64,000 nucleotides of DNA from Corynebacterium sp. TAE3-ERU16 (GTDB lineage Bacteria; Actinomycetota; Actinomycetes; Mycobacteriales; Mycobacteriaceae): the NCBI RefSeq assembly GCF_019209935.1, contig NZ_JAHUTN010000011.1:56059-120058 (forward strand), written 5' to 3'. Every line of letters begins with the position of its first letter. Within the stretch, counting starts at the first letter, position 1. The notes beneath the pieces were generated by a model that was given only the letters and a program-made list of their open reading frames with translations, had not been told where the DNA came from and did no database searches. A program made the position numbers and the translations under genes. Shown here piece by piece: positions 44,936-53,285 of the stretch.

Positions 44936-46477
44936 GTGGCAGTCAGTGAAAAGCCGGAGATGACGGACGACAGGCCCAGCGGAAACCGCAGGGTCGATCT
45001 CGATGACCACGGGGAGAATCCACCCCGCGAGGAATGCGGGGTGTTCGGGGTGTGGGCGCCCGGCGAGGACGTCGCGAAACTCACCTACTACGGGCTCTAC
45101 GCGTTGCAGCACCGCGGCCAGGAGGCCGCGGGCATCGCCGTCGGCGACGGCGACCAGATCGTCGTGTTCAAGGACCTCGGGCTCGTCTCGCAGGTGTTCG
45201 ACGAGCAGTCCCTCGCGGCGCTCAAGGGCGATCTCGCCATCGGGCACACCCGGTATTCCACGGCCGGTGGTGCCTGCTGGGAGAACGCCCAGCCCATGTT
45301 CCGCATGGCCCCGGACGACACCGACGTCGCGCTCGGACACAACGGCAACATCGTCAACTACCTCCAGCTCCTCGACGAGGCGGCGGGGAAGAAGTTGGTC
45401 AATCCGGACACCGCACCCAGCGACTCCGACGTCATGACCGCGCTCCTCGCACACCGCATCGGCTCGGGACGCAGCATGCTCGACTCCGCGCGGGAACTGC
45501 TGCCGCGCATCGAGGGCGCCTTCTGCCTCGTGTTCACCGACGGTAACACCCTCTACGCGGCGCGCGACCGCAACGGCGTCCGGCCGTTGTCGCTCGGCCG
45601 GCTGGACAACGGCTGGGTCGTCGCGAGCGAGACCGCGGCCCTCGACATCGTCGGCGCGTCCTTCGTCCGCGACATCGAACCCGGTGAGATGGTGACCATA
45701 GACGGCTCCGGCGTCCGCAGCGAGCGTTTCGCGCCGGTGAATCACAAGGGCTGTGTCTTCGAGTACGTCTACCTCGCCCGCCCCGACTCCACGATCCGCG
45801 GCCGCAACGTCAACGCCACCCGCGTCGAGATCGGTCGACTGCTGGCCGCCGACCACCCGGCCGGCGGCGCGGACATCGTCATGCCCGTGCCCGAATCCGG
45901 TACGCCGGCGGCGGTCGGCTACGCGGAGGCGTCCGGTATCCCGTTCGCCCAGGGCCTGATGAAGAACGCCTACGTCGGACGCACCTTCATCCAGCCCTCC
46001 CAGACGATCCGGCAGCTCGGCATCCGGCTCAAGCTCAACCCCCTGCGCGAGGTCATCGCCGGGCGCTCGCTCGTCGTCGTCGACGACTCCATCGTCCGCG
46101 GCAACACCCAGCGTGCGCTGATCCGCATGCTGCGGGAGGCCGGGGCCCGTGAGGTCCACGTGCGGATCGCGTCCCCGCCCGTCAAGTGGCCCTGTTTCTA
46201 CGGCATCGACTTCGCCAGCCCGGGGGAACTCCTCGCGAACTGTGTCGAGGGGGACAACGAGGAACAGATGATCGACGCCGTGCGTACCGCGATCGGCGCG
46301 GACTCGCTCGGATACGTCTCCGTCGAGCGCATGGTCGAAGCTTCGAGGCAGGACTACACCCAGCTCTGCTGCGCCTGCTTCGACGGCCACTATCCGCTCG
46401 GGCTGCCCGAGGGAAACCCCAACGCGGATCTGGTCCGGCGACTGCAGAACCCCGCGGGGGAACCGGCGCTGAACTGA
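44936..46477 (+). CDS. purF: Amidophosphoribosyltransferase (glutamine PRPP amidotransferase)
   Basis: 513 residues from GTG 44936. Committed step of purine synthesis: PRPP plus glutamine to phosphoribosylamine. The N-terminal glutaminase nucleophile is Cys34 in EECGVFGVW, so a ~33-residue propeptide must be removed to expose it, as in other Gram-positive PurF proteins. Further motifs: LQHRGQEAAGIA, HTRYST, and the PRPP loop VVVDDSIVRGNT. Four Cys in the FeS-type pattern (CVFEYVY, WPCFYG, CCACF) suggest a 4Fe-4S cluster. ATG 44960 is an alternative start. purM follows after 144 bases. Confidence 0.96.
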   Translation: MAVSEKPEMTDDRPSGNRRVDLDDHGENPPREECGVFGVWAPGEDVAKLTYYGLYALQHRGQEAAGIAVGDGDQIVVFKDLGLVSQVFDEQSLAALKGDLAIGHTRYSTAGGACWENAQPMFRMAPDDTDVALGHNGNIVNYLQLLDEAAGKKLVNPDTAPSDSDVMTALLAHRIGSGRSMLDSARELLPRIEGAFCLVFTDGNTLYAARDRNGVRPLSLGRLDNGWVVASETAALDIVGASFVRDIEPGEMVTIDGSGVRSERFAPVNHKGCVFEYVYLARPDSTIRGRNVNATRVEIGRLLAADHPAGGADIVMPVPESGTPAAVGYAEASGIPFAQGLMKNAYVGRTFIQPSQTIRQLGIRLKLNPLREVIAGRSLVVVDDSIVRGNTQRALIRMLREAGAREVHVRIASPPVKWPCFYGIDFASPGELLANCVEGDNEEQMIDAVRTAIGADSLGYVSVERMVEASRQDYTQLCCACFDGHYPLGLPEGNPNADLVRRLQNPAGEPALN

Positions 46478-46621
46478 TCCGTGCACCCCCGCCCGGGCCC
46501 GGTTCCTCTACGATCGGCTCCGGAACGGTGATGCGCGACCGGCCGATGACCGGCCCCGTGCAGCACCCGCATACACACACCTTCACCGAGTACGTACCTA
46601 GTCCAGGAGAGACGAAACACC

Positions 46622-47686
46622 ATGAGCCCACACGACGAGCAAGGCGCTTCCTATGCCGCAGCCGGTGTCGACATAGCCGCCGGCGACCGGGCGGTGGAGC
46701 TCATCGCCCCGCTGGCCCGTCGAGCCACCCGGCCCGAGGTGCGCGGGGGAATCGGCGGTTTCGCCGGGCTGTTCGCCCTCGGCAAGTACGAGAACCCCCT
46801 CCTCGCCGCCGGCTCTGACGGCGTGGGCACCAAGCTCGCCGTGGCCCAGGCGATGGACGTCCACGACACCATCGGCATCGATCTCGTCGCCATGTGCGTC
46901 GACGATCTCGTCGTCTGCGGTGCCGAGCCGCTGTTCCTCCAGGACTACATCGCGATCGGCAAGGTGGTACCGGAGCACGTCGCACAGATCGTGTCGGGCA
47001 TCGCCGAAGGATGCGTCCAGGCCGGATGCGCCCTGCTCGGTGGCGAGACCGCGGAGCACCCCGGAGTCATGGAGCCCGGGCACTACGACGTCTCCGCGAC
47101 CGCCGTCGGCGTCGTCGAGGCCGACCGCGTCCTGGGACCCGAGCGGGTCCGGACCGGCGATGTCGTCATCGCCATGGCGTCCTCCGGGCTGCACTCCAAC
47201 GGCTACTCGCTCGCGCGCCACGTCCTGCTGGAGAAGGCCGCGCTCCCGCTCGACGGACACATCGAGGAACTCGGCCGGACCCTGGGGGAGGAGATGCTGG
47301 AGCCCACCCGCATCTACGCTCGGGACTGCCTGGCGCTCGCCGCGGAATGCGACGTGCACACCTTCTGCCACGTCACCGGTGGCGGACTGGCGGGCAACCT
47401 GGCCCGCGTCATCCCGGAGGGGCTCACCGCCGAGCTGTCCCGCGGAACATGGGCCCCGCCGCAGATCTTCCGCACCATCGCGGACCTCGGCAAGGTGCCG
47501 CAGAACGAGATGGAGAAGACCTTCAACATGGGCGTCGGCATGGTCGCCGTCGTCGCCCCGCAGGACCGGGACCGGGCGCTGGCCATGCTCACCGCCCGCC
47601 ACATCGACTGCTGGGAGCTCGGCACCGTCCGCTCCCGCACCGGGGCGGACACCGCTCCGGTGCTCCTGAAGGGAAGCTACCAGTAG
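46622..47686 (+). CDS. purM: AIR synthetase (phosphoribosylformylglycinamidine cyclo-ligase)
   Basis: 354 residues. Closes the imidazole ring of FGAM using ATP, step 5 of purine synthesis. Family signatures: SYAAAGVDIAAGDRAV, GGFAGLFALGKYENPLLAAGSDGVGTKL, CVDDLVVCGAEPLFLQDYIA, GGETAEHPGVM and VTGGGLAGNLARV. ATG 46622 follows a purine-rich stretch CCAGGAGAGACG whose GGAG is ~14 bases upstream, longer than usual. Immediately downstream of purF on the same strand. A T-tailed terminator ends it. Confidence 0.97.
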   Translation: MSPHDEQGASYAAAGVDIAAGDRAVELIAPLARRATRPEVRGGIGGFAGLFALGKYENPLLAAGSDGVGTKLAVAQAMDVHDTIGIDLVAMCVDDLVVCGAEPLFLQDYIAIGKVVPEHVAQIVSGIAEGCVQAGCALLGGETAEHPGVMEPGHYDVSATAVGVVEADRVLGPERVRTGDVVIAMASSGLHSNGYSLARHVLLEKAALPLDGHIEELGRTLGEEMLEPTRIYARDCLALAAECDVHTFCHVTGGGLAGNLARVIPEGLTAELSRGTWAPPQIFRTIADLGKVPQNEMEKTFNMGVGMVAVVAPQDRDRALAMLTARHIDCWELGTVRSRTGADTAPVLLKGSYQ

Positions 47687-47706
47687 CGTCACGCCAACGG
47701 TGAACC

Positions 47707-47756
47707 GGCGCCCCCGGGGGCCTTCCGTCACGGAGGGAGACCCGGGGGTGCCTTTT
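47707..47756 (+). terminator. Terminator after purM
   Basis: GGCGCCCCCGGG (47707-47718) pairs with CCCGGGGGTGCC (47741-47752; one G-T pair), followed by TTTT. Confidence 0.85.
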
Positions 47757-47898
47757 CGGATGCGGGTCGGGGAGTCCCGTGACCGGCGGGCCGTGGTGGA
47801 TTGGTGCATGAATCGCCGAAAACCGCCCTCCACGTCACCTGCCGGTGCGGGGAGGGCGGGATCAGGTGCGACGCGCCCGGGTGCGGAGAAAAGGTGCG

Positions 47899-47930
47899 GA
47901 GAAAAAGAGGGGGACCACCGGGGTGGTCCC
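47899..47930 (-). terminator. Rho-independent terminator after the DUF3073 gene
   Basis: Perfect 8-bp stem GGGACCAC/GTGGTCCC (47911-47918 and 47923-47930) followed on the minus strand by TCTTTTTCTC. Confidence 0.8.
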
Positions 47931-47941
47931 GCGTCATCCGG

Positions 47942-48163
47942 TCAGCGCCATCTGGAGGCACTGTCGTCGTCAGCGCCGTCGTCCTCGGACCAGTCGGCCC
48001 ACTGGTCGTACGGGTCCTCGCCGTGGTCCTCCTCGGAGTGGTGGCTCCCCTCATCCCGTCCGGACAGTTCGCGCTGGAGCGAGTCCAGGTCCATGTCCGG
48101 GATGTTGTACTTCAGTTGACGAGCAACCTTGGCTTGTTTTGCCTTGGCACGGCCGCGACCCAT
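47942..48163 (-). CDS. DUF3073 domain-containing small acidic protein
   Basis: 73 residues. MGRGRAKAKQAKVARQLKY at the N-terminus, then YNIPDMDLDSLQREL, is the DUF3073 pattern of actinobacteria; the second half is very acidic (DDGADDD) with His and Asp clusters. Basic head and acidic tail suggest an RNA- or protein-binding role, but none is established. ATG 48163 has AAGGGGG seven bases upstream; a -10 TACACT lies at 48231-48236 (minus). It has its own T-tailed terminator. Confidence 0.9.
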   Translation of the reverse strand: MGRGRAKAKQAKVARQLKYNIPDMDLDSLQRELSGRDEGSHHSEEDHGEDPYDQWADWSEDDGADDDSASRWR

Positions 48164-48388
48164 GGTCTGACCCCCTTGGAGTGATCGGGGCGCACGCGTA
48201 CGCGTCGCCCCGGGGCGTGTTTCTAGTTCAGTGTATTCCTGTTAGACAGGATAGCCGGAACCGGGGGATTTTTCCGCTTTTGGTCCGTGACCTCGGCTTC
48301 TTCCCAACCCCGCTCACCGTGGCGTCAGCACGACGTCCGTACGGGCGCCGGTAGGGGGCGTCCGCGGTGCAGCCCCGGAAGGAGGGGC
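48164..48388. promoter_or_regulatory. DUF3073 promoter region with palindromes
   Basis: Holds -10 TACACT (48231-48236, minus strand), the inverted repeat CCTGT-TAG-ACAGG (48239-48251) and a 12-bp palindrome ACGCGTACGCGT (48195-48206 region) in the leader. Confidence 0.45.
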
Positions 48389-49489
48389 TCAGTCGGTGAT
48401 CCCCTTGAGTCGGTTGATCGCCGCCCGCCCGGGCTGCACGCCCCGTTCCCGCTCGATGGAGTCGGGATCCACGGACACGGCGACCCCGTCGCCGGCGCTG
48501 AGGCTTCCGGAACGCTGTGCACTGCGCTTGACCAGCGCGAGCGCTATGGGGCCGTAGTCGCAGTCGTGGACGACGGTTCCGATCCTGCCGACGGTGCGGC
48601 CACGGTCGGCCACCGGGTCCCCGGTGGCCGGGAGCTCGGGTGCCGAGCCGTCGAGGTGGAGCAGCACCAGGGAGCGTGGGGAGCGGCCGAGGTTGTGGAC
48701 CCGGGAGACGGTCTCCTGCCCCCGGTAGCACCCCTTGACCAGATGGACGGCCCCCGGGTGGCCCTCTCCACCGATCCAGTGGGGGATCTCGTGGGGGATG
48801 GACCGCGGATCGAGGTCCGCGGCCACCTCCGGTTCGAGGGCCCTGACCCGTTCCGCGGTCCACGCCATCAGTCCCGCGAGCCTCAGCCCGTCCCCCCCGT
48901 CCCCGGAGGGGCAGAGGGCGTCGACGACGGAGCCCATCAGGGGGCGGGGGACGGCGATGTCCCTCCGGGTGGGGCCGCGCCAGTCGACGTCCCGGATGAA
49001 AGCGGCCCCGGGGGGCGGAGGGGGAGTCGCGCCGAGGACCGTGAGGATCGCGAGGTCGGTCACCTCGATCTCTACCTCGGACCAGAACTTCATCCGCTCC
49101 AGGTAGTCCACGAGGGTCGTCGCGGAGGCGGCGGGGAGATCCAGGTGGAACACGCCGTCGGACACGGTCAGATCCGCGTGGTGGAGGATCCGGCCCTGCG
49201 CGTCGAGGTCGAGCGCCGCGGCGCTGTAACCGTCGGCGACGTCATCGAGCTTCTGCGACAGCAGTTTATTCAGGTAGTCGGCGGCATCGGGCCCGCTGAC
49301 CGCGATCACGGTGCGGTGCGACCGATCCACCAGGGCGCCGGGGCCCTCCACCGCGCGTTGCTCCACCAGCGGACCGCCGTAGTGCCAGGCGACGCCGACG
49401 GTGTCGGCCGCGGTATCGGGACCGAGCGCAGGTTGTGCCCCCGGGCGGTCGAGGAGGATGGAGCGGTAGCTGCTGTTGTCGGAGTCCAC
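48389..49489 (-). CDS. ygfZ: Folate-binding YgfZ/GcvT-family protein
   Basis: 366 residues from GTG 49489. Tetrahydrofolate-binding protein of the YgfZ/IBA57 type, which supports repair or assembly of some iron-sulfur enzymes. The family signature K-G-C-Y-x-G-Q-E is present (KGCYRGQETVSRVHNLG) and a GcvT-like N-terminal part contains HRTVIAVSGPDAADYLNKLLSQ. ATG 49498 would add three residues, but the -10 box TAGCAT covers it, so a leaderless start at GTG 49489 is preferred. Divergent from pabC with a 75-base spacer, both with their own -10 boxes. Confidence 0.9.
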   Translation of the reverse strand: MDSDNSSYRSILLDRPGAQPALGPDTAADTVGVAWHYGGPLVEQRAVEGPGALVDRSHRTVIAVSGPDAADYLNKLLSQKLDDVADGYSAAALDLDAQGRILHHADLTVSDGVFHLDLPAASATTLVDYLERMKFWSEVEIEVTDLAILTVLGATPPPPPGAAFIRDVDWRGPTRRDIAVPRPLMGSVVDALCPSGDGGDGLRLAGLMAWTAERVRALEPEVAADLDPRSIPHEIPHWIGGEGHPGAVHLVKGCYRGQETVSRVHNLGRSPRSLVLLHLDGSAPELPATGDPVADRGRTVGRIGTVVHDCDYGPIALALVKRSAQRSGSLSAGDGVAVSVDPDSIERERGVQPGRAAINRLKGITD

Positions 49490-49496
49490 ACCACGC

Positions 49497-49502
49497 ATGC
49501 TA
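49497..49502 (-). promoter_or_regulatory. -10 box TAGCAT, leaderless ygfZ
   Basis: Seven bases before GTG 49489. It overlaps the alternative ATG at 49498, which argues against that start. Confidence 0.5.
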
Positions 49503-49552
49503 GTACCTGCACCCGGTCGGGTGCCCGCCGCCGGAGGTCGCCGCTTCAGCGA

Positions 49553-49558
49553 TAGGCT
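49553..49558 (+). promoter_or_regulatory. -10 box TAGGCT, leaderless pabC
   Basis: Six bases before ATG 49565. Confidence 0.6.
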
Positions 49559-49564
49559 GTGTGC

Positions 49565-50470
49565 ATGAGCAGCACTCGCCCCGGCCCCGTCATCCTCATC
49601 GTGGAACCCTCCGGGGGGTCGAGCAGGCGCCACAACCCGGAACTCGCGATGATCTACGCCGACGATCTGGGTGTGACCAGAGGAGACGGCATCTTCGAGA
49701 CCCTCCTGGTCCGGGACGGCTCGGCACGGAACCTGGAACGCCACCTCGACAGGTTCGTCGCCTCCGCGCGGATGCTGAGCCTCCCCGAGCCGAACGCCGC
49801 GCAGTGGGCGAGGGCGACGGCGGAGGCCGTCGCCGACTGGGAGGAGGCCGGCGGCAACGAGGCGGCGTGTGTCTGGACGTACACGCGTGGCCGCGAGTCG
49901 ACGGGGCGTCCGACCGGTTGGATCACCATCAAACCCGTCTCCGAGAAGGTTCTCCGGCAGCGGGAGGAGGGGGTGTCCGTGCTGACGACGCCGCGCGGAT
50001 ACTCGATCACCCCGACACTCCCGGAGCGGGGCGCCGTCGGTGGCGGGGAGACGCCACCGTGGCTGGTCACCGGCGCCAAGACCCTGAACTACGCGGCGAA
50101 CATGGCGGCGCTGCGGTACGCGGCGGCCAAGGGCTTCGACGACGTCATCTTCACCGACGACGGGCGGGTGCTGGAGGGAGCGACGTCGACGGTGGTCACG
50201 GTGACCGGGAAAACACTGCGGACCCCGCCCCCGGGGCGGGACCTGCTGCCCGGAACCACACAGGCCGCGCTCTTCAGCTACGCCGGGGCCCACGGATGGA
50301 CCTGCCTCGAGGAGCCCGTGGACGTCACCGATCTGCTGTCCGCCGACAGCGTGTGGCTGTGCAGCTCCGTGCGCCTCGCGGTGAGGGTGGTCCGCATCAA
50401 CGACAGACAGCTGCCGGAGACGGCCGCGGTGGCGGGGGCCCGGGAGCTGTTGACGGCGGCTCTCAGCTGA
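49565..50470 (+). CDS. pabC: Aminodeoxychorismate lyase (class IV aminotransferase fold)
   Basis: 301 residues from ATG 49565. PLP enzyme; 4-amino-4-deoxychorismate is split to p-aminobenzoate and pyruvate, a folate precursor step. Motifs: GVTRGDGIFETLLV, RNLERHLDRF, the PLP Lys in GAKTLNYAANM, FTDDGRVLEGATSTV and LPGTTQAAL. D-amino acid or branched-chain aminotransferases share this fold, but the GDGIFETL opening and the folate-binding neighbour ygfZ favour PabC. Convergent with the nitrobindin gene, 7 bases apart. Confidence 0.87.
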   Translation: MSSTRPGPVILIVEPSGGSSRRHNPELAMIYADDLGVTRGDGIFETLLVRDGSARNLERHLDRFVASARMLSLPEPNAAQWARATAEAVADWEEAGGNEAACVWTYTRGRESTGRPTGWITIKPVSEKVLRQREEGVSVLTTPRGYSITPTLPERGAVGGGETPPWLVTGAKTLNYAANMAALRYAAAKGFDDVIFTDDGRVLEGATSTVVTVTGKTLRTPPPGRDLLPGTTQAALFSYAGAHGWTCLEEPVDVTDLLSADSVWLCSSVRLAVRVVRINDRQLPETAAVAGARELLTAALS

Positions 50471-50477
50471 GCGGGCG

Positions 50478-51179
50478 TCAGCCCATGAAGCGCTTGAGCT
50501 GGGCCGACATCCGGGGATGCAGGGCGCCGTCGACGAGGCGCTCGTCGACCCATCCCAGGTCGTTGTTGGGCAGCAGGCCGTAGAGCCGCTTGCCCGGCCC
50601 GAGGGTCGACGGACCCGTCGCCGTCACCATGGTCGAGGCGCTCTCAAGCTGCCAGGCACGTTCGGTGATCGGCTCACCGTAGAAGATCTCCACGACGCCG
50701 GTGGAGTGGCAGCAGATCAGCTCGATCTCGTCCTTCTCGCTGATCCGGAGGAAACCGGTCTCCCGCTGATCGGCACCGGCGGGATTCCCCTCATCATCGA
50801 GTTTCCAGATCCTCGACTCGTAGGAGATGTAGTTCTCGCCGTCGTGCGCGAAGGTGAGCTGTTGGCCGAAGTTGTACTGACCGTCGGTGGCGGTGTCCGC
50901 CTGTCCCTCACCACGCCACACCCCGATCAACGGCAGCAGTGCGAGGAGTCCGTCGTGCAGACTCGGGCCCTGGCGCAGGTTGGCCGTGTCGTCGGGTACC
51001 GGGAGATCGCCGAGACCCGGGATGTTCCGGCCCGCGGTCTGCTGCGCCTGCTCCGCGGCCAGGTTCACCGCGTCGTTTCCGTTCAGCGGCGCGCCGGAGC
51101 CGGGATGTCCCGCGGCGGCTGCGTCGGCGGGGGTGTCGGGTCGGGGGCTGTCCGGGGTGGGTTTCGTCGAGTCATCCAT
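50478..51179 (-). CDS. Nitrobindin-family (FABP-like) haem-binding protein
   Basis: 233 residues. A disordered Pro/Ala/Asp-rich N-terminus of ~85 residues precedes a ten-stranded beta-barrel domain. Nitrobindin hallmarks: GVWRGEG (GxWxGxG) at the first strand, FLRISEKDEIELICCHSTGVVEIFYGE, and the late His in LVDGALHPRMSAQLKRF, the presumed haem ligand. Members bind ferric haem and can isomerise peroxynitrite; in mycolate-containing actinobacteria they are conserved. Leaderless start: TAGGCT ends eight bases before ATG 51179. The long N-terminal extension is unusual. Confidence 0.87.
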   Translation of the reverse strand: MDDSTKPTPDSPRPDTPADAAAAGHPGSGAPLNGNDAVNLAAEQAQQTAGRNIPGLGDLPVPDDTANLRQGPSLHDGLLALLPLIGVWRGEGQADTATDGQYNFGQQLTFAHDGENYISYESRIWKLDDEGNPAGADQRETGFLRISEKDEIELICCHSTGVVEIFYGEPITERAWQLESASTMVTATGPSTLGPGKRLYGLLPNNDLGWVDERLVDGALHPRMSAQLKRFMG

Positions 51180-51187
51180 GGGCACCA

Positions 51188-51193
51188 AGCCTA
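51188..51193 (-). promoter_or_regulatory. -10 box TAGGCT, leaderless nitrobindin gene
   Basis: Eight bases before ATG 51179. Confidence 0.6.
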
Positions 51194-51231
51194 GCGGCCC
51201 GGCCACCGCCGTGTCCCGCCGGTGTCCCCGG

Positions 51232-52011
51232 TCAGGTGAGCGGCGCCCCGGTCCCCGGGAGCGCCTCCCGTTCCGGGCCGACCGGCAGGATCGGCGTCTC
51301 GCCGACCACGACGTTCCGTTGCCGGGACTCCAGGTAGATGGAGCCACCGGAGCAGAAGACCTTGTCCACCCGGGTGGGCAGCGGGAGATCCTCCGTCCGG
51401 AGCCGCCAGGTGAAGATCGAGCGGATCTCGTCCGCGCGGTCCTCGGGGACGCCCACGAGCCGGTACGGGGTCATCGTCAGATCCGGACCCTTGATCCGCA
51501 GCCGCACGTAGACCGTCACCGGCCGGTCGAAACCGGGTGGTGTGCCGGTCAGGCGCGCCTCTGTGGCGGGCTGCGCCGCGGGCGAGATGTCGGTCGGATG
51601 CGCGATGTCGAGGTCCGTGACCCCGATCCGTGTCCCGAGGGCGACACCGTCGAGGCGCACCGTCCGGGCGATGACCGATGCGGGGGCGCCGGTGATCTCG
51701 CCGCTGAGCACCCGGTCGCGGGGGAGCTCGAGATCACGGATCTCGGTGCGCAGGTTGGCCGTACCGATCCCCTCGACCTGTACGTCGCCGGCCTCGACGA
51801 CGACCATCGGCACCACGTGCGTCACCAGCGCCCCGAGATAGGGGAGACCGCCGACCGTCACCCGTGGACTCTGGTCGAGGTCCTCATCCGCGCGGATCTC
51901 CCCGGAGATCCGTCGCTCGGCGTGCACCGCCGCGCCGGTGTCGACGGCCCAGGGCGCGGCGAGGAGTACCACCGCGGACAGCAGAAGTCGGCGAAGCAGG
52001 GATGGTTTCAC
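51232..52011 (-). CDS. LmeA-like DUF2993 phospholipid-binding secreted protein
   Basis: 259 residues from GTG 52011, with TTGGAGG directly upstream. A signal sequence or anchor (LLRRLLLSAVVLLAAPWAVDTGAAVHA) is followed by the DUF2993 domain (~35-240): VTVGGLPYLGALVTHVVPMVVVEAGDV and LDGVALGTRIGVTDLDI. LmeA of mycobacteria is a periplasmic phosphatidylinositol-binding protein needed for maturation of lipomannan/lipoarabinomannan, glycolipids that corynebacteria also make. The function here is by family. Divergent from mshD, followed by the nitrobindin gene on the same strand. Confidence 0.85.
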   Translation of the reverse strand: MKPSLLRRLLLSAVVLLAAPWAVDTGAAVHAERRISGEIRADEDLDQSPRVTVGGLPYLGALVTHVVPMVVVEAGDVQVEGIGTANLRTEIRDLELPRDRVLSGEITGAPASVIARTVRLDGVALGTRIGVTDLDIAHPTDISPAAQPATEARLTGTPPGFDRPVTVYVRLRIKGPDLTMTPYRLVGVPEDRADEIRSIFTWRLRTEDLPLPTRVDKVFCSGGSIYLESRQRNVVVGETPILPVGPEREALPGTGAPLT

Positions 52012-52052
52012 ACCTCCAAGGTTTACCGCACGTGGTCCCGCGGGGTTTTCAC

Positions 52053-52058
52053 TAGCCT
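52053..52058 (+). promoter_or_regulatory. -10 box TAGCCT, leaderless mshD
   Basis: Eight bases before ATG 52067. Confidence 0.6.
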
Positions 52059-52066
52059 GGGAACAC

Positions 52067-53011
52067 ATGGAGATCAGTACGACGACACCCACCGATTCAG
52101 CCGCCCCCACACCCGCCGCGGAGATCCGGCGGCTCAACTCCGCCGCAGCCGCGCACGACGGGATCGAACCGTTCTCCGAGCAGTTCCTCCTCGGCCTCGA
52201 CGACGGAGGAGATCGGGGCCACCGACACGTGATCGCCCGCACCGGCGGCGGGGAACTCGTCGGGGTCGCGGCCTCCGACGGTTCGACGGCCGAGCTGGTG
52301 GTGGAACCGGGACACCGTCGTCGCGGTGTGGGGGCCGCGCTGTACCGGGCACTGTCCTCCGGGGTCGGGGTGGATACCGTCTGGGCCCACGGGAATCTCC
52401 CCCCGGCCGTCGAATGGTGCCGGAGCCGGGGGCTCGAACCGGTCCGGGAGCTGCTGGTGATGGGGGTCGGGGGTCGGGATCTGGCCACGGCCGCCGGGGC
52501 GGTGGAGCGGGAGGGCTTCCACGTCATGGATCTGGACCGCTCCCGCCGGGTCTACGGTGCGGACCACGTCGACGGTGAATGGCTGCGCGTGAACAACGAG
52601 GCGTTCAGCTGGCACCCGGAGCAGGGTGGATGGGACGCCGACCGGCTCGCCCGCGGCCAGGACACCGACTGGTTCGACCCGGAGGGTGTGCTGCTGTTCT
52701 GGAGCGGTGCGGGCGGTTGCGGCGGATGTCCGGACCCTGAGCTCGCGGGGTTCCACTGGACCAAATGGCACGGTGGGGACAGGTCGGGGAAGTCGGTCGG
52801 TGAGGTCTACGTCGTCGGACTCGCCGACGGGTACCGCGGGCGGGGACTCGGTGGCCCGCTGATCGCCTCCGGGCTCCGCCACCTGGCGGGCAGGGGAGCC
52901 GATGAGGTGATCCTGTACGTGGAGGCGGACAACACCGCCGCCGTGGTCGCGTATGAACGACTCGGTTTCGGCGTGCGCGAACGTCATGTCGCCTACGGCT
53001 CCCCGAAGTAG
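52067..53011 (+). CDS. mshD: Mycothiol synthase (acetyltransferase MshD)
   Basis: 314 residues. Last step of mycothiol synthesis: acetyl-CoA acetylates the cysteine of Cys-GlcN-Ins. Two GNAT domains in tandem: the N-terminal one has a weak CoA loop (RRRGVGAAL), the C-terminal one a strong loop (RGRGLGGPLI) and the MshD-typical WHPEQGGWDADRL, GEVYVVGLADGYRGRG and LYVEADNTAAVVAYERLGF. Mycothiol is the low-molecular-weight thiol of actinobacteria, consistent with mpx in the same window. Alternative ATG 52082 is too far into the sequence to be favoured. Confidence 0.95.
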   Translation: MEISTTTPTDSAAPTPAAEIRRLNSAAAAHDGIEPFSEQFLLGLDDGGDRGHRHVIARTGGGELVGVAASDGSTAELVVEPGHRRRGVGAALYRALSSGVGVDTVWAHGNLPPAVEWCRSRGLEPVRELLVMGVGGRDLATAAGAVEREGFHVMDLDRSRRVYGADHVDGEWLRVNNEAFSWHPEQGGWDADRLARGQDTDWFDPEGVLLFWSGAGGCGGCPDPELAGFHWTKWHGGDRSGKSVGEVYVVGLADGYRGRGLGGPLIASGLRHLAGRGADEVILYVEADNTAAVVAYERLGFGVRERHVAYGSPK

Positions 53012-53092
53012 TGCGCGTGGGGGGATGACATTAGTGGTGAACTGGGAACAATGGGGCAGACCCGGGGTAGTTCCCGCAGCTTTCCGTCCGAA

Positions 53093-53111
53093 TTAACCTG
53101 CCGTTCACCGA
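53093..53111 (+). promoter_or_regulatory. PhoP/PhoR-like box upstream of pstS
   Basis: TTAACCTG-CCG-TTCACCGA, 11-bp period. On the other strand the units read TCGGTGAA and CAGGTTAA, matching the phoD unit CCGGTGAA at 7/8 and 6/8 bases. It lies about 30 bases before the -10 TAGCTT (53141-53146). Confidence 0.5.
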
Positions 53112-53140
53112 CAGGGCCCGGTCGGGACATCTACACCCTC

Positions 53141-53146
53141 TAGCTT
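53141..53146 (+). promoter_or_regulatory. Candidate -10 box TAGCTT for pstS
   Basis: Gives a leader of ~135 bases before GTG 53286. Confidence 0.4.
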
Positions 53147-53285
53147 CGTGGGTGAGGCAAGCGGACCACACCCCTGCCCCGGCCGGTCGGTGTGGTTCAT
53201 TTTTCCGCCGTGAAGTTCCTTTTCGCGGCATCACCAGGGAAAGCTGCCGCGAACAGCCCAACCACACCCATGGAGGAATTCCACA

